Below the pieces are notes generated by a model. It was not told the DNA's origin. It saw only the letters and a list, made by a program, of their open reading frames with translations, and searched no databases. A stretch of 64,000 bases of DNA from Chitinophagaceae bacterium (GTDB taxonomy: Bacteria > Bacteroidota > Bacteroidia > Chitinophagales > Chitinophagaceae). Shown here in pieces: positions 9,301 to 18,030 of the stretch. The DNA lies in assembly GCA_022841365.1 (NCBI GenBank), contig JALHRP010000001.1:77445-141444 (forward strand), in the 5' to 3' direction. Numbering within the stretch: the first letter of the stretch is position 1; each line of letters begins with the position of its first letter. Made by a program: the position numbers and the translations under genes.

Positions 9301-9539
9301 AGGCTTGTCCTACCAGTGCAATTGTGTTTGGTAATATGAACGATAAAGAAAGTGCTATCCGTATTACACGTACAAAAGAAGCAGTGAACCGCACCTACTA
9401 TGTACTGGAGCAGTTACACGTATTGCCGAACGTAAGCTATATGGCAAAAGTGAGAAATACTGAACGTGTAGTTGGAAATCATGAAGAAGAAGGGCACGGT
9501 GAAGCACATTCAGAAACGAAAGAAGCGGCAGCACATTAA
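6387..9539 (+). CDS. actB: Alternative complex III subunit ActB (molybdopterin-oxidoreductase-like plus Fe-S domain)
   Basis: A 1050-residue periplasmic subunit. A twin-arginine motif RRDFLKYLGF (43-52) is followed by a hydrophobic stretch and ATLAASC63, which looks like a lipobox, so export by Tat and lipidation are both likely. Residues about 70-730 resemble the molybdopterin oxidoreductase fold; in characterised ACIII this part holds no Mo cofactor. From about 775 come the ferredoxin clusters: CNGCGACVVAC, CQHCDNAPCENVCP, CIGTRYCANNCP and CSFC...CQQACP, enough for four Fe-S clusters that wire electrons to the ActA hemes. The C-terminus is His/Glu rich. It follows actA by 74 bp and precedes actC after a 216-bp gap filled with REP-like repeats. 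Confidence 0.95.
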   Translation: MSKKYWQSFGELNNTKAYNADAENEFKEDLPFEMNDSGAKAPRRDFLKYLGFSTAAATLAASCEIPVKKAIPFLNKPADIVPGVANYYATTFVQDGDVVPVLAKVRDGRPIKLEGNEMGFTKGATSQRVQASVLSLYDTARVRFPMEKSADGFKEAPTYEAVDKKIAAALAAAGSKQIVLLSSTINSPSVAAVIDEFKAKYPTFKHVTYDAVSYSGMLQANEVSYGSRFIPSYHFDQAKVIVSFGADFLGTWLSPVEFAKQFAAGRRIDEKNPTMNRHFQFESMYSMTGASADERYTHKPSELGAALLALYAKVGGAVTAPAIADKRLAAGIDAAAKELLAAGGNALVVGGSNDVNAQILINAINDKIGANGKTINFGTTVNYRKGVDADMEQLVNDMNTADVAVLLVHGANPVYTYRDSKKFADGLKKVGLSVSFNEREDETTELCNYVLPDHHYLESWGDAEAKAGYTSFIQPTIHPLFKTRAFATSLLKWSGSTVPDYETYFKNYWITKLGGQLAFDKALQDGIMEPAAPVVAGASFNGSALTDAVAKLSAVKKAGKYELVIYQKVSIGDGKMANNPWLQEMPDPITRACWDNYAIISPETAKQFGYETSSELDAYEVEPAKRVVKITAGGKSIELPLIIVPGTNNHTVAIATGYGRSQKVGRAAFGAGKNIYPMVGFNGQTYEYTVSDVTVEKTTLDDYPVAQMQTHSTYGNRVEVVKETSLSVLKKDPKHFLNERYAELKDYGGVDLEKFEKEGTLYPVFDKPGIKWGMSIDLNTCNGCGACVVACSAENNVSVVGKNQVAKFHDMHWLRIDRYFSGDMENPDVVFQPMLCQHCDNAPCENVCPVAATNHSSEGLNQMTYNRCIGTRYCANNCPYKVRRFNWHDWNGADSFKDNQQPLVEYGRINEVTLDMNEELTRMVLNPDVTVRSRGVIEKCSFCVQRLQEAKLNAKKDSRPMVDSDIKTACQQACPTSAIVFGNMNDKESAIRITRTKEAVNRTYYVLEQLHVLPNVSYMAKVRNTERVVGNHEEEGHGEAHSETKEAAAH

Positions 9540-9547
9540 GGGAGCCA

Positions 9548-9578
9548 GCCCCCTAAATCCCCCAAAGGGGGACTTGCT
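9548..9578. repeat. Short palindromic repeat, copy 2 (CCCCTAAATCCCCC family)
   Basis: Core GCCCCCTAAATCCCCC then AAAGGGGGACTTGC, identical in the core to the copies at 4520 and 11199. It sits 8 bp after the actB stop inside the operon and forms a CCCCC/GGGGG hairpin with an AAA loop. No T-tract follows immediately, so an attenuator or RNA-processing role is possible but unproven. Confidence 0.75.
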
Positions 9579-9691
9579 ATGCACAAGGCTCGCTTTTTTG
9601 GAGATTTTGAAAATAGATTAAAAGGTCAATTAGTAAAGGTTCATTTGTCAACTGAACTTGATAGGTGAAAAACAAAAGTTGAAATAGTAAA

Positions 9692-9742
9692 CAAGGCCTG
9701 GCCTTCCTTCCCTTCGGGGAGGAAAAGAAGGTGGGGCTTTAA
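9692..9742. repeat. CT/GA-rich REP-like palindrome, copy 1
   Basis: GCCTGGCCTTCCTTCCC, TTCGGGG, then AGGAAAAGAAGGTGGGGC forms an imperfect hairpin with complementary CCTTCCTTCCC and GGGGAGGAAAAGAAGG arms. A related element lies at 18031-18075. It is just upstream of actC, and its purine-rich arm would be the leader of that gene. Confidence 0.6.
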
Positions 9743-9755
9743 AGAAACCAAGAAT

Positions 9756-11198
9756 ATGTCATTACTACGGTACGAATCACAGGTTAGGGAACCATTGGTT
9801 GATGGTCATAAAACCTACCACGACGTTACAGAAGATATTTGTAAACCGGTGGAAGCCGCCCCATCACGTTTGTGGTGGATCGGTTTTATTATCTCGGTTG
9901 CATTACTCCTGTTTGGTGTAGTGAGTTTGTATAAAGAAGTAGTGTATGGTACAGGTATGTGGAACCTGAACAAAACCATCGGCTGGGGTTGGGATATCAC
10001 CAACTTCGTATGGTGGGTGGGTATTGGTCACGCCGGTACATTGATCTCTGCCATCTTATTACTCTTCCGTCAGGGATGGAGAACAGGTGTAAACCGTGCG
10101 GCTGAAGCTATGACCATCTTTGCGGTTATTTGTGCGGGCCAGTTCCCCATCTGGCATATGGGTCGTGTGTGGATGGCGTTCTTTGTAATGCCTTACCCCA
10201 ATACACGTGGTCCATTGTGGGTGAACTTTAACTCACCATTGTTGTGGGACGTATTTGCGATCTCTACTTATTTTACTGTATCTCTTTTATTCTGGTACAG
10301 CGGTTTGTTACCTGATATGGCTACACTTCGTGACCGTGCAAAAAAGAAATGGGCAAAGGCATTTTATGGTGTTGCTTCTTTCGGATGGTCAGGTTCTACA
10401 AAGCACTGGCAGCGTCATGAAAGTTTATCGTTGGTGTTAGCAGGCTTGAGTACACCACTTGTATTATCTGTACACACCATCGTATCGTTCGACTTTGCTA
10501 CATCGGTTATTCCGGGTTGGCATACCACCATCTTCCCTCCATATTTCGTTGCGGGTGCCATCTTCTCCGGTTTTGCCATGGTGCAAACACTGATGTTGGT
10601 TACACGTAAAGTAATGAACCTGCAGGATTATATTACCATCAGCCACATTGAGAACATGAATAAGGTAATTGTATTAACCGGTTCTATTGTGGGTTGTGCA
10701 TACTTAACTGAGTTGTTCATGGCATGGTACAGTGCCGTGAAATATGAGCAGGATATTTTCTTTAAATACCGTATTGCCGGTCCTTACGGATGGAGCTACT
10801 GGTTGATGATGACCTGTAACGTAATCACACCGCAGTTGTTCTGGGTTAAGAAATTACGCCGCAACATTGCGTTTACATTCTTAATGAGTGTAGTGGTAAA
10901 CATCGGTATGTGGTTCGAACGTTTTGTGATCATCGTATCATCTCTGTATCGTGACTATCTTCCTTCTTCCTGGTCGGTGTATTATCGTCCAACAATCTGG
11001 GAAGTTGGTTTTTATCTCGGATCATTTGGTTTGTTCTTTACCTGCTATTTCCTGTTCTCGAAATACTTCCCTGTAATTGCTATTGCAGAGATCAAACATG
11101 TATTGAAAAAGAATGGTGAGAGCTATAAAGAACAAATGGATCCGATTGAAGCGCAAACAGTAGAAGAGTTTGCCAAGGAGCATGTACATGCACACTAG
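9756..11198 (+). CDS. actC: Alternative complex III subunit ActC (NrfD-like quinol-site membrane protein)
   Basis: A 480-residue polytopic inner-membrane protein of the NrfD/PsrC family with about ten hydrophobic helices; the first spans about 42-60 (WIGFIISVALLLFGVVSLY). In ACIII this subunit binds menaquinol next to the ActB Fe-S chain. Typical stretches are WWVGIGHAGTLISAILLL with its conserved His, AAEAMTIFAVICAGQFP, and NFNSPLLWDVFAISTYF. The C-terminal tail is soluble and ends HVHAH. The gene lies between actB and actD, with palindromic repeats on both sides. Confidence 0.93.
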   Translation: MSLLRYESQVREPLVDGHKTYHDVTEDICKPVEAAPSRLWWIGFIISVALLLFGVVSLYKEVVYGTGMWNLNKTIGWGWDITNFVWWVGIGHAGTLISAILLLFRQGWRTGVNRAAEAMTIFAVICAGQFPIWHMGRVWMAFFVMPYPNTRGPLWVNFNSPLLWDVFAISTYFTVSLLFWYSGLLPDMATLRDRAKKKWAKAFYGVASFGWSGSTKHWQRHESLSLVLAGLSTPLVLSVHTIVSFDFATSVIPGWHTTIFPPYFVAGAIFSGFAMVQTLMLVTRKVMNLQDYITISHIENMNKVIVLTGSIVGCAYLTELFMAWYSAVKYEQDIFFKYRIAGPYGWSYWLMMTCNVITPQLFWVKKLRRNIAFTFLMSVVVNIGMWFERFVIIVSSLYRDYLPSSWSVYYRPTIWEVGFYLGSFGLFFTCYFLFSKYFPVIAIAEIKHVLKKNGESYKEQMDPIEAQTVEEFAKEHVHAH

Positions 11199-11228
11199 GC
11201 CCCCTAAATCCCCCAAAGGGGGACTTGC
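11199..11228. repeat. Short palindromic repeat, copy 3 (CCCCTAAATCCCCC family)
   Basis: The same core as copies 1 and 2, starting directly after the actC stop codon (TAG at 11196-11198) with GCCCCCTAAATCCCCC and AAAGGGGGACTTGC. Two of three gene junctions actB/actC and actC/actD thus hold the same hairpin, which argues for insertion of a small mobile or amplified element rather than chance. Confidence 0.75.
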
Positions 11229-11357
11229 CAGACACAGGGCAAACTTATTTGAAGATGTTCATTAGGATTGAAGAGATTGAATATTATAAAGAAGAAAAGT
11301 TGAAATAATAGTTCACAAGCTCGCAGCTAACAGCTAACAGCCAAAAGCTAAAATAAT

Positions 11358-11951
11358 ATGTCTGTAAAAAAATTTGTAGTCGGTTGTTTTGATGATGAAA
11401 AAACGCTGTTCCCTGCGGTGAAAAACACACGCAAGGCAGGTTACAAGATTCATGATGTGTACACACCGTTTCCGATTCATGGTTTAGACCATGCAATGGG
11501 TCTGCGTGATACAAGTCTGCACACCGCCGGCTTTATCTACGGCATCACCGGTACAACAACCGCTCTTACTTTTATGAGCTGGGTGTTTACAAAAGACTGG
11601 CCGTTAAACATTGGTGGTAAACCGAATTTGCCTTTACCTGCTTTTATTCCCATTGTGTTTGAATTAACAGTATTGTGTGCAGCAGTGGGAATGGTACTTA
11701 CATTCTGTTATTTATGCCAGCTTGCTCCGTTTGTACGGAAAGATCATTTTCATTTAAGAGCTACAGATGATTTGTTTGTGATGCCGATAGAGATTACCGA
11801 TAAAACAAATGCAGAAGAAGTAAAAGCATTTTTTAAAAGTGCAGGTGCAGTAGAAGTGTTTGAAAAATCGGCTGAAACGGGCTGGTGGCTTGGGCGCTAC
11901 GACTCAACCAAAAAGGCATTTGAAAAAGAAGAAGAAATTGTTACAGCATAA
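11358..11951 (+). CDS. actD: Alternative complex III subunit ActD (DUF3341)
   Basis: A 197-residue membrane subunit of ACIII. The N-terminal ferredoxin-like part has the family signature DVYTPFPIHGLD (33-44). Two membrane helices follow at about 57-77 and 97-120, and a second soluble part (125-197) has the strand pattern VFEKSAETGWWLGRYD. The preceding 160 bp carry a palindromic repeat and a short CAGCTAACAGCTAACAGC direct repeat. It is followed after 10 bp by actE, so the two are translationally close. Confidence 0.9.
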   Translation: MSVKKFVVGCFDDEKTLFPAVKNTRKAGYKIHDVYTPFPIHGLDHAMGLRDTSLHTAGFIYGITGTTTALTFMSWVFTKDWPLNIGGKPNLPLPAFIPIVFELTVLCAAVGMVLTFCYLCQLAPFVRKDHFHLRATDDLFVMPIEITDKTNAEEVKAFFKSAGAVEVFEKSAETGWWLGRYDSTKKAFEKEEEIVTA

Positions 11952-11961
11952 AAAAACTGAC

Positions 11962-12615
11962 ATGCGTTCAACAAAGATTGTTACAGCAGGATTTATTACA
12001 GTATTGTTTGCAGCATCATCCTGCAACAACGGTGTGCGTCGTGATACAGGCCGTATTTATATGCCGGATATGGCTTACAGCCGTGCGGTGGAAACTTATG
12101 CCGATCACAGCAACCTTACAGAAGCCGGTATTTATTATGATGCTACTCCTGTTGCAGGTACAGTTAAACGTGGTGATGTAGCGTATTTCCCACTGGCAAT
12201 GGACAAAGCAGGCGATACGACCAATTATAACGCATCAAAACAAATACAGAATCCTGTTCCTGCTCTCAACGAAAAGGACATGGAAGAAGCAAAGCGTTTG
12301 TACAGTGTGAACTGCGGTATCTGTCACGGTGAAAAATTAAATGGTAATGGTCCTTTGTATAAAGAAGGTAATGGTCCATATCCTGCAAAGCCGGCAACAT
12401 TAGTTGGCGATGTAAAATATGAGACAATGCCAGCAGGACAAATGATGTATTCACTTACCTACGGTAAAAACCTGATGGGAAGTTATGCAGCACAATTAAG
12501 TACAAAGCAACGCTGGATGGTGATTCACTACATCAAGAGCATGCAGCCGGGCGGTAAAGCGGTGGCAACCGAAGCAGCAGCTCCTGCAGTTGATTCAACA
12601 AAAGCAACAAAATAA
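11962..12615 (+). CDS. actE: Alternative complex III subunit ActE (monoheme c lipoprotein)
   Basis: A 217-residue monoheme cytochrome c. The start at 11962 gives a lipoprotein signal peptide MRSTKIVTAGFITVLFAASS with Cys21 as the lipidated residue; a longer in-frame reading from 11860 would put a lysine-rich stretch in front of the signal and overlap actD by 92 bp, so it is rejected. The heme motif CGICH is at 118-122 and a likely axial Met lies in KNLMGSYAAQL near 172. In ACIII this heme is one of the exits of the electron chain. The tail (about 198-217) is Ala/Thr rich and probably disordered. Confidence 0.92.
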   Translation: MRSTKIVTAGFITVLFAASSCNNGVRRDTGRIYMPDMAYSRAVETYADHSNLTEAGIYYDATPVAGTVKRGDVAYFPLAMDKAGDTTNYNASKQIQNPVPALNEKDMEEAKRLYSVNCGICHGEKLNGNGPLYKEGNGPYPAKPATLVGDVKYETMPAGQMMYSLTYGKNLMGSYAAQLSTKQRWMVIHYIKSMQPGGKAVATEAAAPAVDSTKATK

Positions 12616-12659
12616 ATTAAGTACAACCAAAACGAATCTTCAACTATAAACGAACTTCA

Positions 12660-13934
12660 ATGGCACTGAAAGAGCAATTTGAAATACCGGGCGGACTTAA
12701 AAAATGGAGCTATGCATTGATGGGTGTGGGTGCATTAACACTCATACTCGGCATTGTATTCCTGCATCCTTTTTCCGGTGGTCATGGCGAAGCACACGGA
12801 GCAGAAGCCTACGGGGCAACAAAATTCTGGATGGCACTGATGCATAACAGCATCTTCTGGTTGCTGGTGGTAGCCTCAAGCTTTTTCTTTATTTGTGCAA
12901 CCACACTTGCACAGGGCGGATGGCCGCTTGCATTCCGTCGTGTACCCGAAGCAATTTCCGGTGGCATGAACGTGCTGGGTCCCGTTGCGCTGGTTGTATT
13001 ACTGGCCTATGTATGGATTTCTGATGATCATCATATCTACCATTGGAAAGATGCATCACACCTCGATGAAAAGTTAAAAGCAAAAAGCGGATTCCTGAAT
13101 CCAACTTTTTATACCGTATTATCAATCACTGCAGTTGGTTTATGGATGTGGTTCCGTAACTGGTTCCGCAAAAATTCTCTGGCAGAAGATCTGGCGGGTA
13201 AAGGCGATACATCGTTTTACTGGAAATCGTTAGCCATTGCTGCAGCATTTCTGGTAACATATGGTTTAACCGTGTTGAGTACATTACCATGGATGTGGTT
13301 AATGAGTATTGATGCACATTGGTACAGCACCATGTACAGCTGGTATACATTTGCCAGTTCATGGGTAGCAGGTATTTCGTTGATGATGTTGTTTGTGGTG
13401 TATCTGAAAAACCTCGGTTACCTAGAGTTTGTAAATGATGAACACATTCATGATATCGGAAAATTCATGTTTGCGTTTTCTATCTTCTGGACCTACCTGT
13501 GGTTCTCTCAGTTTATGTTGATCTGGTACAGTAACCAGCCTGAAGAAACAGAATACTTTATTGACAGAGTTGGTATACCCGGACAGCCCGGACCGTTTAA
13601 AGCAATTTTTATTCTCAACCTGCTCATCAACTTCCTTGCTCCGTTGTTAATACTGATGAAGCGTGGATCAAAACGTAACTACACGATTGTAACGTTGATG
13701 GCTGTTGTAATCATTTTCGGTCACTGGCTCGATTTTTATCAAATGGTTACACCCGGTCCGTTACAGGAATTAGGTCAGGAGTCAAATTCAATTTCACATT
13801 TCTTATACAGCCTTGGTATTGGTGCAGGATTTTTAGGACTGGTGATCTTTTTAACGGCAAAGTATCTTGCAAAAGCACCATTGCTGGCAAAAAATCATCC
13901 TTTAGTTAAAGAAAGTGTCATTCATCACACCTAA
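12660..13934 (+). CDS. actF: Alternative complex III subunit ActF (polytopic membrane protein)
   Basis: A 424-residue membrane protein, paralogous in fold to ActC, with about ten helices. Features include a first helix at about 18-35, a His-rich periplasmic loop GGHGEAHGAEAYG, and later YSWYTFASSWVAGISLMML. In characterised ACIII, ActF pairs with ActC and may form a proton path but lacks the quinol site. It lies 44 bp after actE and 54 bp before the oxidase genes, linking ACIII and the oxidase in one transcript. Confidence 0.92.
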   Translation: MALKEQFEIPGGLKKWSYALMGVGALTLILGIVFLHPFSGGHGEAHGAEAYGATKFWMALMHNSIFWLLVVASSFFFICATTLAQGGWPLAFRRVPEAISGGMNVLGPVALVVLLAYVWISDDHHIYHWKDASHLDEKLKAKSGFLNPTFYTVLSITAVGLWMWFRNWFRKNSLAEDLAGKGDTSFYWKSLAIAAAFLVTYGLTVLSTLPWMWLMSIDAHWYSTMYSWYTFASSWVAGISLMMLFVVYLKNLGYLEFVNDEHIHDIGKFMFAFSIFWTYLWFSQFMLIWYSNQPEETEYFIDRVGIPGQPGPFKAIFILNLLINFLAPLLILMKRGSKRNYTIVTLMAVVIIFGHWLDFYQMVTPGPLQELGQESNSISHFLYSLGIGAGFLGLVIFLTAKYLAKAPLLAKNHPLVKESVIHHT

Positions 13935-13988
13935 GGAGATTGAACAAACGAAAAAGAATTGACGAACTATAAATAATTTGCACAAGCT

Positions 13989-15083
13989 ATGAGTACTACA
14001 ACATATATGGTTATTGCAGCAGCAGTGCTGGTATTCATTGTAATCTTTCAGATTGCAAAAGCCAGTGAGTATGTAAGTGTGTTAAAAGGAGAAGATCATT
14101 CCCGTAAACAAAACAACCGCATCAACGGGTTTATGTTACTTGGTTTTATGATCCTTGGATTTATTGGTGTATGGTATTGCAACAAACTGTTGTATAAAAC
14201 AACCTTGTTTCCGCATGGATCTGCTTCAGTTGAAGGAGAAAAGATTGATGAGATGTTTATGATCACTACAGCGGTTACAGGTCTCATTTTTGTAATCACT
14301 CAATTCCTCCTGTTTTATTTCGCATGGAAATACCAGGAAAAAGAAGGTCAGAAAGCATTTTATTTTCCGCATAACAACAAGCTGGAATTAATCTGGACGG
14401 TTGTACCTGCCATATTCCTTACAGTACTTGTGGTGTTTGGTTTGAAATTCTGGTTCCGTATTACTTCCGATGCTCCCAAAGGTGCATTAGAAGTGGAGAT
14501 TGTAGGAAAACAGTTTGGATGGATTATGCGTTATCCCGGCAAGGATAAAAATTTCGGTCGCACATACTTCAGAGTTATCAGCGACGAAAACAATAATTCA
14601 CTCGGCCAGGTTTGGGAAAATAATGATTCATTAAAATTAACAGCCGATCCTGCGAACTACGATGATGTGGTAACAACAACAACCATGTATGTTGTAAAAA
14701 ACCGCCCTGTGAAATTGATCATCGGAAGCCGTGATGTGATTCATGATGTTGGTTTAAATCACTTCCGTTTGAAAATGGATGCGGTGCCCGGTATTCCAAC
14801 CACACTTTGGTTTACACCAAATGAAACAACAAAAGAAAGAAGAATCCGTACAGGTAATCCGGACTTTGTATATGAAATATCCTGCGATCAGATGTGCGGT
14901 AACGGACATTACTCCATGCGTGGAATTATTGAAGTGGTAACACAGGAAGAGTTTGATGTCTGGATGGCTAAACAAAAGCCAAACTATTATGTAGCCAAAC
15001 CGGAGAAAGATCCGTCAGCTGCACCTGCAGTTGCGGATACAACTGCAAAGCCGGCCGCAATTGCAGCCGTTGTAAACAAATAA
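13989..15083 (+). CDS. ctaC: Cytochrome c oxidase subunit II (CuA)
   Basis: A 364-residue CuA-bearing subunit that receives electrons from cytochrome c. The CuA ligands are His252 (DVIHDVGLNHF), Cys299, Cys303, His307 and Met310 in SCDQMCGNGHYSM; Gln301 replaces the usual Glu, whose role is through its backbone carbonyl, so the site should work. The usual two helices are at about 89-112 and 132-152, but two more hydrophobic segments lie in front (about 5-23 and 47-65). No heme c domain is fused, so this is an aa3-like subunit; ActA and ActE hemes could be its donors. The tail is Ala/Pro rich. Confidence 0.95.
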   Translation: MSTTTYMVIAAAVLVFIVIFQIAKASEYVSVLKGEDHSRKQNNRINGFMLLGFMILGFIGVWYCNKLLYKTTLFPHGSASVEGEKIDEMFMITTAVTGLIFVITQFLLFYFAWKYQEKEGQKAFYFPHNNKLELIWTVVPAIFLTVLVVFGLKFWFRITSDAPKGALEVEIVGKQFGWIMRYPGKDKNFGRTYFRVISDENNNSLGQVWENNDSLKLTADPANYDDVVTTTTMYVVKNRPVKLIIGSRDVIHDVGLNHFRLKMDAVPGIPTTLWFTPNETTKERRIRTGNPDFVYEISCDQMCGNGHYSMRGIIEVVTQEEFDVWMAKQKPNYYVAKPEKDPSAAPAVADTTAKPAAIAAVVNK

Positions 15084-15117
15084 TTTATTTTAAGCGAACT
15101 GAAAAAATAATAAGAGT

Positions 15118-16932
15118 ATGAGCAGCGAAGCGACACATGTACAGCAGCAAACACTTACTGTTCCTCATGAGACACACGTAGAAATTCATCATGGTCATCA
15201 TCATGAAACATTTCTCACCAAGTATGTCTTCAGTCAGGATCATAAAACCATTGCCAAGCAGTTTTTGATAACGGGGATGTTCTGGGCATTGATCGGTGGA
15301 TTGTTTTCTGTAATCTTCCGTTTGCAGTTAGGTTTTCCTGAAGCAAAATTTCCCTGGCTTGAAATGTTATTGGGCGAGTGGGCAAAAGGCGGACAGTTAC
15401 AAGCCGAAGCTTATTATGCATTAGTAACCATGCACGGAACCGTACTGGTATTCTTTGTATTAACAGCAGGTTTAAGCGGAACGTTTTCTAACTTTTTAAT
15501 TCCATTACAGGTAGGTGCAAGAGACATGGCATCTCCTTTTCTCAATATGCTTTCATACTGGTTCTTCTTTACTGCCAGTATTGTAATGTTGTCTTCTTTG
15601 TTTGTACAAACAGGTCCGTTTAGTGGTGGCTGGACGGCTTATCCGCCGTTAAGTGCATTGGGTGAAGCATCACCCGGTTCAAAAGTGGGAATGGATCTAT
15701 GGCTTGTTTCCATGGCACTGTTTGTGGTTTCATCTTTATTAGGTGGTTTAAATTATATTGCAACGGTGTTGAACATGCGTACAAAAGGTATGAGCATGAC
15801 ACGCCTGCCGTTAACCATCTGGGCATTCTTCTTTACAGCAGTATTGGGTGTATTATCATTCCCTGTATTGTTATCCGGTTTTATCTTATTGATTTTTGAC
15901 CGTCACTTTGGAACAAGTTTTTACCTGAGTGATATCTATATTAACGGACAGGCTTTACCAAATGAAGGTGGCAGTGCTATTCTTTATCAGCATCTGTTCT
16001 GGTTCCTTGGTCATCCGGAAGTATACATCATTCTGTTACCGGCCATGGGTATGGCATCAGAAATTCTATCCGTGAACAGCCGCAAACCAATCTTTGGTTA
16101 CATGGCCATGGTGGGCTCTTTGTTTGCAATCACTATTCTTGCATTCCTTGTATGGGCGCATCACATGTTTGTAACCGGATTAAATCCGTTCCTCGGTGCG
16201 TTCTTTGTACTGCTTACATTATTAATTGCTGTACCAAGTGCCATCAAAGTATTTAACTGGTTAACCACGTTGTGGAAAGGAAATATCCGTTTTACACCGG
16301 CCATGTTATTTGCAATGGGATTTGTAAGCTTGTTTATCTCGGGTGGTTTAACCGGTATCTTCCTTGGTAACTCCTCACTAGATATTCATTTGCACGACAC
16401 ATACTTTGTAATTGCACACTTCCATATTGTAATGGGTGTTGCTTCTATGTTTGGCATGTTTGCAGGTATTTATCACTGGTATCCGAAAATGTACAGTCGT
16501 TATCTGAACAATACATTGGGTTATATCCATTTCTGGGTAACCATGATCGGTGCGTACCTTATTTTCTGGCCTATGCACTACGAAGGTTTAGCAGGTATGC
16601 CACGCCGTTACTATAAGTTTGATATCTGGGAATCTTTCAAGCATTTTGGAACACTCAACCAGTTCATCAGTATTGTATCCATCATTGTATTCCTTGCGCA
16701 GATTCTGTTTTTAGTGAACTTCTTCTACAGTATCTGGAAGGGAAGAAAAGTAACCACACAGAATCCATGGGGTGCAAACACACTGGAGTGGACAACACCA
16801 ATCACTCCCGGTCATGGTAACTGGTCTGGTGAAATTCCTGAGGTGCATCGCTGGGCGTATGATTATGGAAAAGACGGAAAAGAATTTACTACGCAAACTA
16901 CACCTGTGAGTGCAGATGAGAGTAAACATTAA
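15118..16932 (+). CDS. ctaD: Cytochrome c oxidase subunit I (aa3 type)
   Basis: A 604-residue catalytic subunit of the proton-pumping oxidase. Ligands can all be placed: His106 and His436 for heme a, His434 for heme a3, His299, His348 and His349 for CuB, and Tyr303 for the His-Tyr cross-link in GHPEVY. Proton channels are of the A type: Asp136 (GARDM), Glu301 (GHPEVY) and Lys377 (SAIKVF). The N-terminal 30 residues are His rich (HHGHHHE). It follows ctaC by 34 bp. Confidence 0.97.
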   Translation: MSSEATHVQQQTLTVPHETHVEIHHGHHHETFLTKYVFSQDHKTIAKQFLITGMFWALIGGLFSVIFRLQLGFPEAKFPWLEMLLGEWAKGGQLQAEAYYALVTMHGTVLVFFVLTAGLSGTFSNFLIPLQVGARDMASPFLNMLSYWFFFTASIVMLSSLFVQTGPFSGGWTAYPPLSALGEASPGSKVGMDLWLVSMALFVVSSLLGGLNYIATVLNMRTKGMSMTRLPLTIWAFFFTAVLGVLSFPVLLSGFILLIFDRHFGTSFYLSDIYINGQALPNEGGSAILYQHLFWFLGHPEVYIILLPAMGMASEILSVNSRKPIFGYMAMVGSLFAITILAFLVWAHHMFVTGLNPFLGAFFVLLTLLIAVPSAIKVFNWLTTLWKGNIRFTPAMLFAMGFVSLFISGGLTGIFLGNSSLDIHLHDTYFVIAHFHIVMGVASMFGMFAGIYHWYPKMYSRYLNNTLGYIHFWVTMIGAYLIFWPMHYEGLAGMPRRYYKFDIWESFKHFGTLNQFISIVSIIVFLAQILFLVNFFYSIWKGRKVTTQNPWGANTLEWTTPITPGHGNWSGEIPEVHRWAYDYGKDGKEFTTQTTPVSADESKH

Positions 16933-16969
16933 TGAAGTAAAAAGATAACCGTTGTTATCATAAAATAAA

Positions 16970-17896
16970 TTGAGCAGTCAACCGGAAGATAAAAAACAAG
17001 TGAAGTCAGGTGTGATGGGCAAAATTGAAGACTATAAACAGCTCATCAAGTTTACGCTCAGTTTTACAGTTGTGTTCAGCAGTATCATTGCATACATGCT
17101 GGCCCCAAATGTGGTTGAATATGATTTGTTAAGTATTGTCTTGTTATTTGTTGGCGGCATGTTAGTTACAGGAAGTGCCAACGCCATTAATCAGATAACA
17201 GAAAAAGATACAGATGCAGTAATGAAACGTACAGGCAACCGACCCGTAGCAAGCGGACGGATGAGTGTACAGGAAGCAACGGCTTTCGCTTTTATTGCAG
17301 CAATTGTTGGCTCTTTGATTTTAGGTTTGTATTTCAGCTGGTATGCAGCAGGTATAGCATTGTTCAGTTTATTTCTTTACGGGTTTGTTTATACACCGTT
17401 GAAGAAAATTAATTCCATTGCTGTACTGGTAGGTGCAGTACCGGGGGCATTACCTTGTTTAATTGGTTGGGCCGCCGCCTACAATGAAAATGAATTTTCA
17501 TGGACGGGCGGATTGATTCTGTTTGCAATACAGTTCCTCTGGCAGTTCCCTCATTTTTGGGCAATAGCCTGGGTTGCGCATCAGGATTATTCAAAGGCAG
17601 GGTTTAAATTATTACCCTCTCAACAAGGACCAACTAAATTTACAGCCATTCAAACAGTTATTTATTCTTTGTTGATGATACCTGTAGGAATGTTGCCCTA
17701 TTTCTTTAACATGAGTGGTGTTGTGAGCATGTGGATTTTAGTTGCAGCCAATTTATATATGGTGATCCAGTGTGTAAGGTTGTATATAAATATGGATGTA
17801 AAGAGCGCAAGAAGAGTGATGTTCAGCAGTTATATTTATTTGCCGGTTGTGTTACTTGCATTGCTGGCAGATAAAATAGCAACCACAGTACCCTAA
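16970..17896 (+). CDS. ctaB: Protoheme IX farnesyltransferase (heme O synthase)
   Basis: CtaB/CyoE prenylates heme B to heme O, the first step towards heme A for the oxidase encoded next door. It is a UbiA-type enzyme of 308 residues with about nine helices. The prenyl-diphosphate binding region is NAINQITEKDTDAVMKRT followed by GNRPVASGRM, and the second Asp-containing loop is near HQDYSKAGFK. The start is TTG at 16970; the next ATG at 17015 would give a protein 15 residues shorter and is also possible. Confidence 0.93.
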   Translation: MSSQPEDKKQVKSGVMGKIEDYKQLIKFTLSFTVVFSSIIAYMLAPNVVEYDLLSIVLLFVGGMLVTGSANAINQITEKDTDAVMKRTGNRPVASGRMSVQEATAFAFIAAIVGSLILGLYFSWYAAGIALFSLFLYGFVYTPLKKINSIAVLVGAVPGALPCLIGWAAAYNENEFSWTGGLILFAIQFLWQFPHFWAIAWVAHQDYSKAGFKLLPSQQGPTKFTAIQTVIYSLLMIPVGMLPYFFNMSGVVSMWILVAANLYMVIQCVRLYINMDVKSARRVMFSSYIYLPVVLLALLADKIATTVP

Positions 17897-17947
17897 ATCC
17901 TCCGAAGCGAAAGGATTGCTCGGCCAGGGCTGGCTTTTCGGAGTCGT
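17892..17947. repeat. Diverged palindromic repeat after ctaB
   Basis: CCCTAAATCCTCCGAAGCG, then AAAGGATTGC, CGGCCAGGGCTGGC and TTTTCGGAG reads like a decayed CCCCTAAATC-family element joined to a small GCCAGGGCTGGC hairpin; the outer TCCGAAG/CTTTCGGAG-like arms also pair. It lies across the ctaB stop codon, inside the operon. Confidence 0.45.
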
Positions 17948-18030
17948 TGATGAAACAGGAAGCAGGTAATTAGTGATGAGTAAAGTTCTTTTGTTGATGT
18001 GGTAGAAAAAATAATTTATTAACGGTATAA

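Noticed and set aside
11860-11961. Upstream extension of ActE
   Set aside because: It overlaps actD and places a Lys-rich segment before a clean lipoprotein signal that begins at 11962.
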